A DNA stretch of 64,000 nucleotides from Medicago truncatula (lineage: Eukaryota; Streptophyta; Magnoliopsida; Fabales; Fabaceae). Below the pieces are notes generated by a model. The model saw nothing but the letters and a program-made list of their open reading frames with translations. It was not told the origin of the DNA and searched no databases. The stretch's first letter is position 1. Every line of letters starts with the position of its first letter. The stretch is taken from the NCBI RefSeq assembly GCF_003473485.1, contig NC_053044.1:1004501-1068500 (forward strand), in the 5' to 3' direction. A program made the translations under genes and the position numbers. Positions 34,226 through 46,029 of this stretch are shown piece by piece.

Positions 34226-35377
34226 ATGGCGCTCAGTTGCAAGGGCGGCGACGAGAGAACTAAAGCTGTTTATTCTCCTATCGGAACCCTAACATCATCA
34301 CCGTCACTTTATGCCCTGCCGCTGCCAACTCTTCCTTTTGAACTCATTGAGGAAATTTTAAGCAGACTACCTGTGAAGCTCCTCCTTCAACTCCGATGCT
34401 CTTGCAAGTCATGGAATTCTTTAATCTCTGATCCCAAATTCGCAAAAAAGCACCTTAGCCTGTCAACCACACACAACGTTCACTGCATCACCTACTCTAA
34501 TAAATACATCATCATCGAGTCTTACCCACTAGACACCATCACCGCTACCAACATCGCTCAATCCTATTTGCCTTTCAGCCATTCTGCTTACTTCCTTGGC
34601 TCGTGTGATGGCATCCTCTGTCTTGCTGCTGCTGATGATTCAAACTCCATTATTGTTCGATTGTGGAACCCTTCCATTAGAAAAGATAAGGAATTGCCCC
34701 TTCTTCAAGAGCCAAAAAAACAAAAGCACGTTATGAGGATGTATGGCTTCGGATATGATCCTGTTGGTGATAATTACAAGGTTGTAGTCTTTTTACGTTT
34801 AATTGATTCTAATATTAGTAATTTTGTTGACAAATATAAAGTGAAGGTTCATACTTTGGGTACTAGTTCTTGGGAAAACATTTCGAATTTCCCTTTGGTT
34901 TTCCCTCTGAAAAAATTGGGACAATTTGTGAGTGGCACCATTAATTGGTTGGCTTCTAAAGATCAATCGAGAAGTCAATGTTTTGTTGCTGCTCTTGATT
35001 TAGGGAGTGGGTCTTATCAAGAGGTTTTGCTTCCTGATGATGGTGAGGTACATGCATATCCCTTGGTTTTGACTGTTTTGAGAGATTGCTTGTGCATTTT
35101 TTCTGGTGATGATGTTTGGGTAATGAAAGAGTACGGAAATAAAGAGTCTTGGACTAAATTGTTCACTATTTCTTACATGCAAGATCCTTATAGACCATCT
35201 TATGACGTTTTCAAGGCAGTATATATTTTTGAGGATTACCTAGTGCGACAAGTGTCTCAAAGCTTTGGGCAACAGAAATTTATTTTTTACAACCGTAGAA
35301 ATGACACTTCTCGGCTTTTTGTGTCTGTAGACACCCCAGAAGTCTGCATTGAGAGTTTAATATCACCTTGTTTTTAA
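34226..35377 (+). CDS. F-box/FBA domain protein copy 3, 383 aa
   Basis: Single-exon SCF substrate-receptor type protein. I start at the ATG at 34226 (MALSCKGGDER), which aligns with MVLSSEGG in the 42.3 kb paralogue. An upstream in-frame TTG would add 11 residues and is not a normal plant start. The F-box is about residues 36-77 (LPFELIEEILSRLPVKLL...LRCSCKSWNSLISDP). The FBA region shows LGSCDGILCLA, RLWNPSIRKDKELPLL, MYGFGYDPVGDNYKVVV, SGTINWLASKD, LRDCLCIFSGDDVWVMKEYG and VCIESLISPC. The frame is intact end to end. RKDKEL replaces the family's RKFKEL. It is preceded by the shared promoter block and followed by a long downstream module. Confidence 0.9.
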   Translation: MALSCKGGDERTKAVYSPIGTLTSSPSLYALPLPTLPFELIEEILSRLPVKLLLQLRCSCKSWNSLISDPKFAKKHLSLSTTHNVHCITYSNKYIIIESYPLDTITATNIAQSYLPFSHSAYFLGSCDGILCLAAADDSNSIIVRLWNPSIRKDKELPLLQEPKKQKHVMRMYGFGYDPVGDNYKVVVFLRLIDSNISNFVDKYKVKVHTLGTSSWENISNFPLVFPLKKLGQFVSGTINWLASKDQSRSQCFVAALDLGSGSYQEVLLPDDGEVHAYPLVLTVLRDCLCIFSGDDVWVMKEYGNKESWTKLFTISYMQDPYRPSYDVFKAVYIFEDYLVRQVSQSFGQQKFIFYNRRNDTSRLFVSVDTPEVCIESLISPCF

Positions 35378-38260
35378 TGTTAACTTGTAGATGCGGTGCA
35401 ATGAGACTTGAGCATGAGATTTAACTAGAACCCATATGTTAATTTATGTCTATGATATTCATTTTGTATTTGCCTGATTATTGGTTACTTCATGAATCAT
35501 TGTTAATCAATGGCGGTTTGAATCTGCAACTGGAGAATTTGCAGTTATATTTAAATACTTCTTTGTTTGATGTTTTTGTTCTCTCATCATGAATTTCATT
35601 TTATATAGATCACAATCACGAGTTCCTTTAGATTGTTTGATGCTAGATTTTATAATATTTGAAATTGGACATGGATGTTATGTTATGTCATGTCATTAAT
35701 ATGTTTGTTGAAATGTCATGTCTGCTTTGAGCTACAAGAATTTCACAATGTTTGCTTCAAATCTTTAACAATATATTATGAAGTGAACCAATCAAATTTT
35801 ATCATGCCTCTGCTTCATTGTGAAGGTTAAAAGAGAAAGAATAACTCAAAGTTCATGTAAGCTAGACAGGTACGTTCTTTACGGATGTGTTAGTTTTGAA
35901 ACTTTTTCTGCATAAATTTTGCTATTCTTGCTGATAAGAAAATATTTTGAACCTTAACACAGTATGTTGGAAAGGTTTCAAATGTTGGAGTGTTACTATT
36001 GGTTGCAAGATTTCCATGCATGTTATTGTTAAATATTGATTGACCTATGTATTTAAGATATTTCCTAAAGTAAATAGATCTTTTGTTGTTTTTAAAGATT
36101 GTCCTTAATATATGTACTGTCATTATCCTTTGCAAGTCGGTTGGTATCAAGAAAGTCAAGTCCTATCAAGATCATCAAGAGAAGTAGTAAAGAAACTCCA
36201 TATAGGTCAGAAATTTCAAGTACTTGTGCTATTCAGTTTTATAGTTGAAGCTAAAATCCATATAGGCAAGAAATTGGAAATAGCCAAGCCATGTTTTAAT
36301 GTTGAAGCGTGGTTCAAAATTCATTACTTTGCTAGAAAGGGGACAGTGTTGTTTGGGGATACTCCCATGGTGAATTTTGACAGCTAGTTAGATACTGCTG
36401 TGGGTATTTTCACCAGTTCCGACAAATTTTACTGACACACTACTTTTCCACTACCTAATGGATCTTTTTTGTATAATTTATGGATTCTGTCTTTGATATT
36501 GTTCACAAGAAAAGTTCCCTATTTCAGGTTCTCTTTATAACTTGCATTAAGTTACTACTAAACTTTCATCCATTCTCATGCTTGGAAGAAATATATTTAT
36601 GGGATTGGAGAAACTCCGCCAAAAAATCTTCACCCTTCCTTGTCCTTTGTTTTTGTCACTTACAATAAGGTTTCCGTTTTCCAATAGCTGTATTGTCCTA
36701 TGTTGCAAAGTTGATCTTTCAAGATTTGTATCTCAGTAGAATTTTCTACTGCTGCCCAAAACCATGAGATTTCTATATTCTGCAAAGCCCCACCAGAATC
36801 TGGAAGTGGATTGTCTTTGTTAGCATATCTTCTGTCACTGCCAGGGATTCCATTAGGACTGAAAAATCCAAGTTATAAATTTTTTACTGGTGAATCGATA
36901 GTATTCTTTCCGTCCTATAAACCTTTAACACATGCCTTCTTGTATGACTTTATCTGAAGCCTTAGCTTAAACAGTTTCTCCTATATGATACGCTATTTAG
37001 TATAAAGTGCTGCCAAATAGCGGTGATATAAAATTTCACAAAATTCTTGGTTAAGTGACCGTCCAATCTTCTAATTTCTGTCAAGAGCTTGTATAAAATT
37101 TCATGTGTATTTTTCGGCTTTTGGTTTGGAAGTAAAATTATTTCAGGTTGTTTGAATATATATTAGTTAAAGTATGGTTTGGAATGGTGCATTTTGCAGC
37201 GTTGGAATGATGCTTGAAATATAAGATATATACATGTCATGTTTATTTTAATTGCGTAGTTTTATTTTCCTTCTATGTTATAGTTTTTTTTTTCTTCCAT
37301 TGAGGTTCCGACATGTAGAATATGAAACCTCTGTTAATTGATGATGATTAAGATATGTAGTTTTGATTACTTTGTGGAACATGATTTGTATTGATCATTC
37401 CATACTATGATTTTATTCTGATGAGGTGCTATGGATTGATAGTCACATTAATGGCATTGATGGAGAGAATTAATTGTCATATATGAATCGAGTTCTGTTT
37501 GTGCATAGTTGTCGGTTGCCATGTAGTCTCAATTCCAGTTGCATTGTGGTTTCGACAACAAAAACCGTCATGTTATGACTAAATCGCCGTAGCAGACCTT
37601 GATTTAACACCCTAATGATTGTTCTATTGAGACTAATCGCACGATGGTCACAAGCGCTATGGTAAGACACCGACAAACAGAATGAGAATGTGTAGCTGTA
37701 TTTTTAAGGGTTGCCTTCCAATTTTGGATCGTTGAATATGATTCTCTCTTGGTACTTGATTCTATATATTTTTTTTACAACAAACTTGGTACTTGGTTTC
37801 CTTAGTGTTGCTTTCCAATTTTGGATCATTGAATATGATACTCACTTGGTTATCAAATGTCTGGCTGTAGAGTGTGTCATAGAGAAATGGCTAGCTGTAT
37901 TTTTAAGGGTTGTTCTTACTCGTTACCAACACTGTTAGCTGCCTAACAAAGTAACTCTTGAATCATTCTGAATGAATTTATGTCAGGATGCAATATTGTC
38001 CATAGCAGATAGAAGCTACTATTATATAAGTTGTCACTTTGTCTTTTGTAACCTATTTACCACCCACCTCTACTCAATGCTTTGTTACAAAGTAAGGGTC
38101 TGATTGCTTGCGTATGAAAAAGGCAAAACATCAAAGGAGTTTGTTTTAGTTATTTTCACGTAAGCTATATTTAACACATATTTTACATAATTTCTTTTTG
38201 TAACCTTAAACAAATGGTCTCACTTTAGGAATCAGAAATCACTTTTCTCACTTGTCCTTT
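35378..38260. other. downstream non-coding module of F-box copy 3
   Basis: No supported gene. It shares the ATTGACCTATGTATTTAAGA block (about 36035), the TTTCAAGATTTGTATCTCAG block (about 36717) and the TTGTATGACTTTATCTGAAG block (about 36940) with the other modules. Family sequence continues to CAGAAATCACTTTTCTCAC (near 38235), also found near 4190, and is then cut by an LTR-like insertion. Confidence 0.6.
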
Positions 38261-38265
38261 GTGAC

Positions 38266-39666
38266 ATGTCTATCATCATAGTTTAAGCATAACAACATAA
38301 TTTCATTTGGGAAAACTCTAATTCATTCTGAACCATTATCATGTTTTAAGTTCCATTCCATTTCGTCTCAAAATTAACATAACTAATTCATTCCTAAGCA
38401 AGCTTTGGTTACCTATCATTTATTAATCAAAACAACAAGATTTCATCATCAAAAGAACAACTAGGAACATGCAAAACCCACCCCCATGTTGTCTTGGGCG
38501 CCCATCACCAGGATGTGCAAGTCTAAACGTTGGCTCTCTGTACTCGGACGCCTAGTGCTCTTGTTGCAGCGCCAGCACAGCGAAGAAATCGAAAATGTGT
38601 GTTTTGGCCTCGAATTCTCTTCAAAATCAACCAAAAAGTGCTTATTTAGATCCTCCATACACCCAAAGTGTTTAAAATCATTTTCCAAGGCTCAAACACA
38701 TCATTTAAACTCTTTTCACAACTACATAAAACAGCTTATACTTCAATTAACATAGTTTTTCACTTAATTCATCAAAATCTCAACAACAACAACAACTTAA
38801 AACAATCAAGCATAGCTTTAGACATAGTCAACATCATAATTTCCACCACTTTCACATACCCAATATTATAGCAAGAAGATTGAACATAGATTTAATATCA
38901 TTCATCCACAACTCCAAGAATTCTATGCAATTAAGCTAAAAACTATCCAACTTAACATAATCAAACATATATTCTCATGCAGCAGCAACATGCTTTTCCA
39001 CTTTTGCCGTATTCAAAATAACCATCATATTTGGAGCACAAAATTAACTTCATTCAACAACAAATTCATGATAACTTAAGAACACACATATTCCATAACC
39101 ACTCAATTGTTTATAAGTTCTAGATGGTGAAAATAACTTTCCCTCTTACCTCTTAATCCAATAAGCTAGCTTCCTAAGCTTTAATCTACCTCTTCTCTTT
39201 GCCTCTACAAGCTTTCTCCTCTTTCTCCCTTTATATCTTCTTTTCTCTTCTCTCTAGCTTTATCCCTCTCTTGCCTCTATCTGCGAAACTTACCAAATGA
39301 TTTCTTAACTCTAAATTGTGAAGACTATCACTTTTATATATCCACATCAATTGGGCTTGATTCACATAACTCCTACTAGACTTGGTCATTATTCATACTC
39401 AGTGAAATAACACTGCTCATTTTCCTTCACTTAAACCCATTTATTACTATTTACTTTTATTCTATTAATGCCTCAAAGTTACTACTAATTCTCACTAAAT
39501 TATCCTCTACTTCAAAATTACTAAAATATCATTCACTCTCAAATTACCAAAATACCCTTAATTCATCTAAGTCTAACTCTAATAAAACTAACTAACCCAA
39601 CATCAAACAAACAAATAAATAATCAATAATCAATAATAATAGTATCCTAAAAATTGAGATGTTACA
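38266..39666 (-). mobile_element. probable solo LTR (Ty3/gypsy type), - strand
   Basis: On the - strand it starts TGTAACATCTCAATTTTTAG, a typical gypsy LTR start, and ends ...GATGATAGACA next to 38266. GTGAC occurs at 38261-38265 and 39667-39671, a likely 5-bp target duplication offset by one base from the TG/CA ends. No internal coding region is present. It interrupts the downstream module of F-box copy 3. Confidence 0.55.
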
Positions 39667-39671
39667 GTGAC

Positions 39672-40290
39672 TTTATGTGTTGCTCGCAAGCTGTTATTTT
39701 TTGTTGGTTGCTCGTCGGTGAGCTTTTATGTTTGTGGATCTCCCACGGTTTGTTTTTCTATTTTATGTCGCTTTGTTCGATCAGAGATTGGGTGGCTTCA
39801 GATTGTGGCCTCATTGTAGTGGTTCGTTCTTAATAACCCGAAAGGGTCTCCTTGTGAGTAAAAAATCCCAAAAAAGTATAGTTTTGATAACCCGAAAGTG
39901 TGTGGTTTTTAATGCATTGGACTCATCCATCGATATGAGTCCTTGTTTGTTTGAAACTTATTCTGTTAGGTGGTCTGACTTCCCCGACTCTTTGATGTTT
40001 AAGATTAATTGTGATCTGCAAGTTTCAAGGTGTCATGCTCGCTTACACTCTAGTACTCCATGCTCGAAAGAACTTCTATACTTGCTGTTTTGTTTAGGGA
40101 GTTGTTGCCACTTGGATTTTGATGTCGTGTTGGAGGTCGTTCTATTCGGCATTTTCAAACCCTAATTTTCTTCGCAGTGTTCACAATGTATTCCCGTTTA
40201 GGTAGTACCTGAGTTAGGTATAATGTCTCCTAGTTTTTGTATCTATTTTCTTTTTATTTAATATCATTTTTCTTTTGCCTAAATTTTTTT
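39672..40290 (+). repeat. probable LINE 3' end, copy A
   Basis: Phrases such as GCTTACACTCTAGTACTCCA, GAAAGAACTTCTATACTTGC and the end TTTTGTATCTATTTTCTTTT recur at 44512-44905. The end TTTAATATCATTTTTCTTTTGCC resembles plant L1 3' tails. A 145-codon open stretch inside has no recognisable domain and is not called. Confidence 0.4.
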
Positions 40291-40320
40291 CTAGTTTTGA
40301 AACGCAACACAAATATTTAA

Positions 40321-40322
<2 letters not shown>

Positions 40323-40384
<62 letters not shown>
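40323..40384. repeat. (TA)n microsatellite
   Basis: A TA run directly left of the fold-back dimer. A shorter TA run (about 40676-40700) separates the two dimer units. Confidence 0.95.
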
Positions 40385-40387
<3 letters not shown>

Positions 40388-40968
40388 TTTGCTAGAACAC
40401 ACCCACTAATTTTTATGTGGGAGTGTTTTAACAAGTTATAACTAAAAAGTTAATAAATACACCTTAAGGTGTATGCTGCTATAACACACCTTCTAAAAAA
40501 ACAATTGGGTGTGTTCTACCAAATCCTATAGGCATTTGCTAGAATACACCCACTTATTTTTTAGAAGGAGTATTTTAGCAAATGAATAACTAAAAAGTGG
40601 TTAAATACACTCTAAGGGTGTAGCTTTGCTAAAACATTCCCACATAAAAATTAGTGGGTGTGTTATAGCAAACACCATATATATATATATATATATATAT
40701 GAACACAGCCACTAGTTTTTATGTGGGAGTGTTTTAACAAGTTATAACTAAAAAGTTAATAAATACACCTTAAGGTGTATGTTGCTGTAACACACCTTCT
40801 AAAAAAACAAGTGGGTATGTTCTAGCAAATCCTATAGGCATTTGCTAGAATACAACCACTTATTTTTTTAGAAGGAGTATTTTAGCAAATGAATAACTAA
40901 AAAGTGGTTAAATACACCATAAGGTGTAGCTTTGCTAAAACATTCCCACATAAAAACTAGTGGGACAC
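40385..40968. mobile_element. tandem pair of fold-back MITEs with nested inverted repeats
   Basis: There are two units of roughly 270-290 bp (40385-40674 and 40701-40968), about 95% alike. Each begins AACACACCCACTAATTTTTA (or a variant) and ends with the inverse, TTTTTATGTGGG.../...CCCACATAAAAA...GTGGGTGTG. A second inverted pair, GTTCTA(G/C)CAAATCC / GGCATTTGCTAGAA, meets at CCTATAGG in the middle. Each unit is thus two hairpins head to head. It is non-coding. Confidence 0.75.
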
Positions 40969-41193
40969 TAAGGTGTAAGTTAGCATTCTACATCCACATA
41001 TTTTAATTTTATTTTGGGTTGTTTCTTATTTTATAATAGGGTTTAAAACTACATAATGAAATTGTGAAAATGTATATTCAATTTTTTATTATATTAAATT
41101 AGACTCAATACTATTCTTTTTTATGTATATTTTAACATAAGATGGAAGAGAAGTGTAATTCAAACATTTTTAAAAGGAGGAGAATGTAATTTA

Positions 41194-41573
41194 GGGGGGT
41201 GTATTGGATTAGGATTTTAAAGGACAATTTTTGTTTAAAAAAATCTTGAGGATTTTAAAAGACTTTGCAAGATTTTGATGACTTTGATGATTTTAAAAGA
41301 CTATTAAGGATTTCAATGGATTTAATTCATAAGATTTTAAAGGATTTGAAATGATTTTATGGATTTCAAGATATTTCAACAGATTTTATGAATTTAAAGA
41401 AATAATTGAAAAAAATATCATAACACTCTCTTTCATAAAAACTCAATAAAGACTCTTTTATTTATTTATTTATTTTTTTACGGGAGAGCTAGAGCTACAA
41501 AATCTCAATAAAGACTCTTATTTATTTTATTTTATTTTTTACGGAGAGCTAGAGCTAGAGAGAGAGTGAAGGA

Positions 41574-41610
<37 letters not shown>

Positions 41611-41640
41611 TTTTTACTGGAGAGCTAGAGAGAGGTTTTT

Positions 41641-41711
<71 letters not shown>

Positions 41712-42117
41712 AGAGGAGAGGAAAAGAGAGAGGAGAGGAAAAGAGAGAGTAAGAGAGAAGGGAGGAGAGAGAGATAGTAAAATCTTAAAAGAAAAAAACA
41801 ATCCTAAGAAATCTCATGTTTTCATGAAAGACTTTTTCATGCTAAAATTTCACTAGAAAATCCCACAAAATCCATCAAAATCTGATTTATTAAACAATCC
41901 TTCGAAATTTGAATGATTTTGAATACCACTAGACTTTTTTTAAGTGATTAAGAATCTTGATTGAATACCACAAGACTTTTTTGAAATGATAAAGAATCTT
42001 GATTGAATAACACAAGACTTTTTTTAATTGGAAAGAGTCTTGATTGAATACCACAAGACTTTTTCATGATAAAAAAGTCTTTTAAAATCCCTTAGAATCA
42101 TGATCCAATACACCCCC
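41194..42117. mobile_element. PIF/Harbinger (Tourist-like) MITE with TTA target duplication
   Basis: The left end GGGGGGTGTATTGGATTAGG and right end ATCATGATCCAATACACCCCC are inverted repeats, flanked on both sides by TTA (41191-41193 and 42118-42120). G-rich GGGGGTGT ends with a TTA/TAA duplication are the Tourist signature. The interior is full of GATTTTAAAAGACT-type phrases and an expanded GA repeat. There is no transposase. Its right TTA abuts the segmental duplication at 42121. Confidence 0.75.
41567..41780. repeat. (GA)n microsatellite tract
   Basis: Several long GAGAGA runs are broken by short GGTTTTTTACGGGAG-type inserts and GGAGAGGAAAAGAG repeats. All lie inside the Tourist-like element. 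Confidence 0.9.
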
Positions 42118-42120
42118 TTA

Positions 42121-43985
42121 GTCAGACTTGAATTGATTTAGCTAAAAAGATCCCGTCTTCTGAAAAAAAAAAAGAGAAAGGAAAAAAAAAACTTTTTTTG
42201 TTTGAAAAAAGAAAAAAAAAACTTATATATATCCTCCGCTCTTAATAATTAGGTTAAAATACGTCGTCGGTACCTACTTTGCTTCTTTCTCATTTTTTAA
42301 TCTTCGTCGGTACTAGTTAGGTTACAGTGGTCAAATGGTGCTAAGTAGCGAAGGCGGGGATAATGAGCGAAACAACTTTGCTTCTTTTCCATCACTTACA
42401 AAGGAAATTATCTACACTAAGAAGAAGCGAGTAACCAAAACCCTAACATCACCGTCACTTCACGCGCTGCCGCTGCCATTGCCATTTCTTCCTTTTGAAC
42501 TCATTGAGGAAATCCTAAGTAGGCTACCCGTGAAGCTCCTCCTCCAGCTCCGATGCGCCTGCAAGTCCTGGAGTTCTCTAATCTCTAATCCCAAATTTGC
42601 TAAGAAGCACCTTAGCATGTCAACCAGGCACGTCCTCCACTGCATAAGCTCTTCCGGTGGAGACATCCTCAAGTCTTACCCACTAGACTCCATCTACACC
42701 AATGCCACCACTACCGCCATCCCACAACTCGAGTATTCTGTTCACCGCTGTTCTAATTACTTTATTGGCTCATGCAATGGCATCCTTTGTCTTGCAGCAG
42801 AAGGTTATCATACCAATTTGGTTACTTTTCGACTGTGGAACCCTTTCATCAGAAAATTCAAGGAATTACCTCCTCTTGGAGACCAACAAACTTCTGCATA
42901 CATTATCAAGATGTATGGCTTCGGATATGACCCTGTTAGTGATAATTACAAGGTTGTGACTGTTTTACGTGTGTTTGATTACAGTAGTCATATTTTAGTT
43001 AAAAGTGATGAAGTTAAGGTTTATACTTTGGGTATCAATTCATGGAAAAGCATTTCAGTGTTCCCTTATTCTGTTTTCCCCGTTCAGCAGCTATCTGGGA
43101 AATGTGTGAGTGGCACGATTAATTGGCTGGCTTCAAAAGATTCTAAGCAAAGTAAATATTTTATTCTTTCTCTTGATTTGATGAACGAGTCTTACCAAGA
43201 GGTTTCGTTGCCCAATTATGGTAAGGTAGATGCATGTAATTTTCACTTGAGTGTTCTCAGGGATTGCTTGATCATGTTTTCTGGTGATGTTGTTTGGGTA
43301 ATGAAGGAATATGGAAATAAAGAGTCTTGGACTAAACTATTCACCATATCTTACAATCGAGATCCTCATACAATACCTTATTCCTGCATGAAGGCAATAT
43401 ATGTTTTTGAGGATGGCCAGGTGCTGCTGAATATAGGGGGCTGTAGAGGGAAGTATATTTTTTACAATTGTAGAAACAACACTTCAAAGTATGCTGAGTT
43501 TGAACCCAACCCAGAAGTCTGCGTTGAGAGTTTAATATCCCTTTTTTCTTAATGCTAGTATGTTGATGAGGTGCTATGTCACTTGAGTATGATATTTAAC
43601 TAGAGCCTATATGTTAATTTATGTTTATGATATTTATTTTGTACTTGTATGGATTATTGGTTATTTCCTGAGTCCTTGTTAATCGATAGCCATGCGATTA
43701 TACAGTTTGAAAATCTGCATTTTTTTTCAATTATATATTTGTTAGATGTTTTTGTTCTCTCAACATGAATTTAAGTTTATATAGTTCACAATCATGCATT
43801 CCTTTAGATTGTTTGAGGTGTGTTTTTCTAAGATCAGAAATAGGACCTAGATTATGTCAAGTTATTCATATCTTTATTGAAAAGTCTAATTCGAGCCGCA
43901 AGAATTTTATAATGTCTGCTTCAAAATCTTTAACCCTACATTATGGAGTGGACAAATCAAATGTTATCATGCTTGTGGTTCATTG
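42121..43985 (+). repeat. segmental duplication, copy A (F-box gene plus flanks)
   Basis: Near-identical to 58501-60373. Homology starts sharply at GTCAGACTTG (42121 / 58501) and stops after GTGGTTCATTG (43985 / 60373). The coding parts differ at 7 of 1218 positions; the flanks differ by small indels. Beyond 60373 copy B continues with family sequence (TGAAGGTTAGGAGAG), also found after other F-box copies, whereas copy A does not. Copy A therefore looks like the derived, truncated one. Confidence 0.9.
42335..43552 (+). CDS. F-box/FBA domain protein copy 4, 405 aa
   Basis: Single-exon F-box protein, the near-twin of 58723-59940. The F-box is about residues 51-93 (FLPFELIEEILSRLPVKLL...LRCACKSWSSLISNP). 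The FBA region has IGSCNGILCLA, RLWNPFIRKFKELPPL, MYGFGYDPVSDNYKVV, SGTINWLASKD, LRDCLIMFSGDVVWVMKEYG and VCVESLISLFS. The start ATGGTGCTAAG follows the shared promoter block. It differs from its twin at five residues: Tyr/Ser in IIYTKK, Val/Phe in YSVHR, Ser/Asn in VKSDE, Gln/Arg in VQQLS, Gly/Asp in EDGQV (this copy first). The frame is fully open, so it is probably functional; substrate unknown. Confidence 0.9.
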   Translation: MVLSSEGGDNERNNFASFPSLTKEIIYTKKKRVTKTLTSPSLHALPLPLPFLPFELIEEILSRLPVKLLLQLRCACKSWSSLISNPKFAKKHLSMSTRHVLHCISSSGGDILKSYPLDSIYTNATTTAIPQLEYSVHRCSNYFIGSCNGILCLAAEGYHTNLVTFRLWNPFIRKFKELPPLGDQQTSAYIIKMYGFGYDPVSDNYKVVTVLRVFDYSSHILVKSDEVKVYTLGINSWKSISVFPYSVFPVQQLSGKCVSGTINWLASKDSKQSKYFILSLDLMNESYQEVSLPNYGKVDACNFHLSVLRDCLIMFSGDVVWVMKEYGNKESWTKLFTISYNRDPHTIPYSCMKAIYVFEDGQVLLNIGGCRGKYIFYNCRNNTSKYAEFEPNPEVCVESLISLFS

Positions 43986-44511
43986 GACAAATCAAATCAA
44001 TATGATGTTGATTCAGATCTTGGTTGTACATCTATGGTGATTTGTGAATGAAAGGGGGTAAGGGTTCAGAATGATCATAAAACATGGGTTTTTAGAAATT
44101 TACATGAAGATGGCAATTTTAGTATTATTGTAAAATTTTAAATAAATTTGGATGTAACTTATTTTTTTTGGGGTGTGACTAGCACCGGTCTTATTTTAAT
44201 AACTAATGATGTTTGTATTATTTCCTAACTAATTATATTTAATGAGAATAAATCAAATTTTGATTTGTGTCGTTTATACAGAAGTATCTCGTAATTTAAT
44301 TCAACAAATTTCTATGTGATATTTTTTATTTTTTTTAATTCAGAAATTACACATGCGGGATGTCACATATTTTTTTCTTTTTTAGAGGAAACTTATTTTT
44401 TATTTAGTGACTCTTTTACCATTTTTTCGGTGTTTTTTATAGTCATATTTCTAAAAGATATAATACTTAATAATCTACAAAAATAAAAAATATTATTTTA
44501 TAATATGACAT
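43986..44511. other. intergenic, no gene seen
   Basis: Sequence after the duplication breakpoint does not continue the F-box downstream module. It repeats GGACAAATCAAAT once at the junction, then becomes AT-rich without a supported feature. Confidence 0.4.
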
Positions 44512-44905
44512 GGTGGCTTGACTTCTTTGATTCTCTGTTGTTTTCAAATATGTTGAGATCTGCGGGTTTTAAGGTGTCCTCTTTGCTTACACTCTAGTTC
44601 TTCAACCACGAAAGAGCTTTTATGCTTGTTGATTATGGATTTTGATAAGTCAATCCATTAACTGTTCTTTGCAGATGTTCGCTTTTCATATTTTTTTTAA
44701 CTCAGTTTCGCACCCGAATACGGGTTTGCTAGGTTGCACCTATGATTAGTAAAAAAAAAAAAAAAGGATAGAACAGGGTCGATCTACTTGGTCTGATTTA
44801 TTATGTTGTATCCCCATTTTGAGTTGTATCTGAGTCAGGTCTAATGCCACCAGTTTCTTTATCTATTTTTTATTTAATATCTTTTTTCTTTTGACTAAAA
44901 AAAGA
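44512..44905 (+). repeat. probable LINE 3' end, copy B
   Basis: Shares TTAAGGTGTC, GCTTACACTCTAGT and GAAAGAGCTTTTATGCTTG with 39672-40290. It ends TTTAATATCTTTTTTCTTTTG followed by an A-rich tail (ACTAAAAAAAGATAAAGAAA). Confidence 0.4.
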
Positions 44906-45158
44906 TAAAGAAAAAACAAAGGGAAATTATTTTTAGAAAAAAACAATCTTGAAAATGTGTAATTTTTTAAAAAGTATTTATATGCCTTGTAATAAATATT
45001 TTGTAACTTTCTTGAAGTTATGTTATTATGTGATTATCAATCAGATATAATTGAATGTTTTTCTTTTTTATTTTCTTAGTGAAAATATTTTTTCAGTGTT
45101 TTGTTAGTATCAATGATAGATATCTCAACCGTATTTTGTTATTTTATTAGTGTAACAC

Positions 45159-45175
45159 CCCGTGCCAAGCACGGG
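45159..45175 (-). other. Helitron 3' terminal hairpin
   Basis: A 7-bp perfect GC-rich stem (CCCGTGC / GCACGGG) with a 3-nt loop lies 8 nt from the CTAA end on the - strand. In Helitrons this hairpin acts as a termination signal for rolling-circle transfer; that role is from family knowledge. Confidence 0.65.
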
Positions 45176-46029
45176 TTGGCACGGGATACATTTTATTTAA
45201 TTTTTTTTAATATGATTTAAATTTTAACAGATTTTTTAAATATTATTGTTTTTGTTTCTTTTCATCCATAATTTTGACGTTATGTGGTATTTTATCTTCG
45301 TATTTAAAATTGAACAATAAATAATCATTTATTGAGATCAAAAAGTTAAATTTTATAGATGACTATTTTTGTGAGAGTGATAAAATAATCAACAAAAGTA
45401 CAATTAAACCCAAAAGATAAAAACACTATAAATAATTAATATATTTCTAAACAATTAACTAATTAGTAAGAGTTTGTATTAGCTTTGGTTTGTCAGTCAT
45501 TCAATATATCAAATGGATATGATTACCTATGTTTTAATTTTTCACTCTTAATAAAAATATTAATATTTTACTTAATCACAATGATCTCTATGATCGCAAC
45601 TATAAATAAAAAAAAACCTAAATTCAAAATTTTAGTTACATCTATTATTTTTATTGGTTTCATAAATAATATTCATTGACATTATTTTTTTAATTTATCA
45701 AAATAAGCACATTTTTTAATAAAATTTACCTCATAAATATATGTATATTTTGTATTTCATTAAAAAAAATGAATTTTTATGTTAAATTTTGAATATAAAA
45801 AAAGCATTAACAAATCATGTTTGATTTTATATTTGTGAACAAAAAATAAGTTTAAAACAGAAAAACAATATTTTTAAAATAATAGGTTATCGCTAATTAT
45901 TCACACTTGGGGAAACTTAATTTTTGTATTTATTTTAGAATTTGTGTAAAGTTTAAGACTAAATTGTAAATTGAAAATATGGAAACTGTTTTTTTTTATT
46001 GAAGTGTCAATACATGCAACAAAAACGAT

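Noticed and set aside
39728-40165. 145-codon open frame
   Set aside because: No recognisable family; it lies within a repeat shared with 44512-44905 and is probably a chance frame in a LINE tail.
40323-41780. CRISPR-like or origin-like repeat arrays
   Set aside because: These are TA and GA microsatellites and fold-back MITEs; no regular direct repeats with unique spacers and a eukaryotic context.
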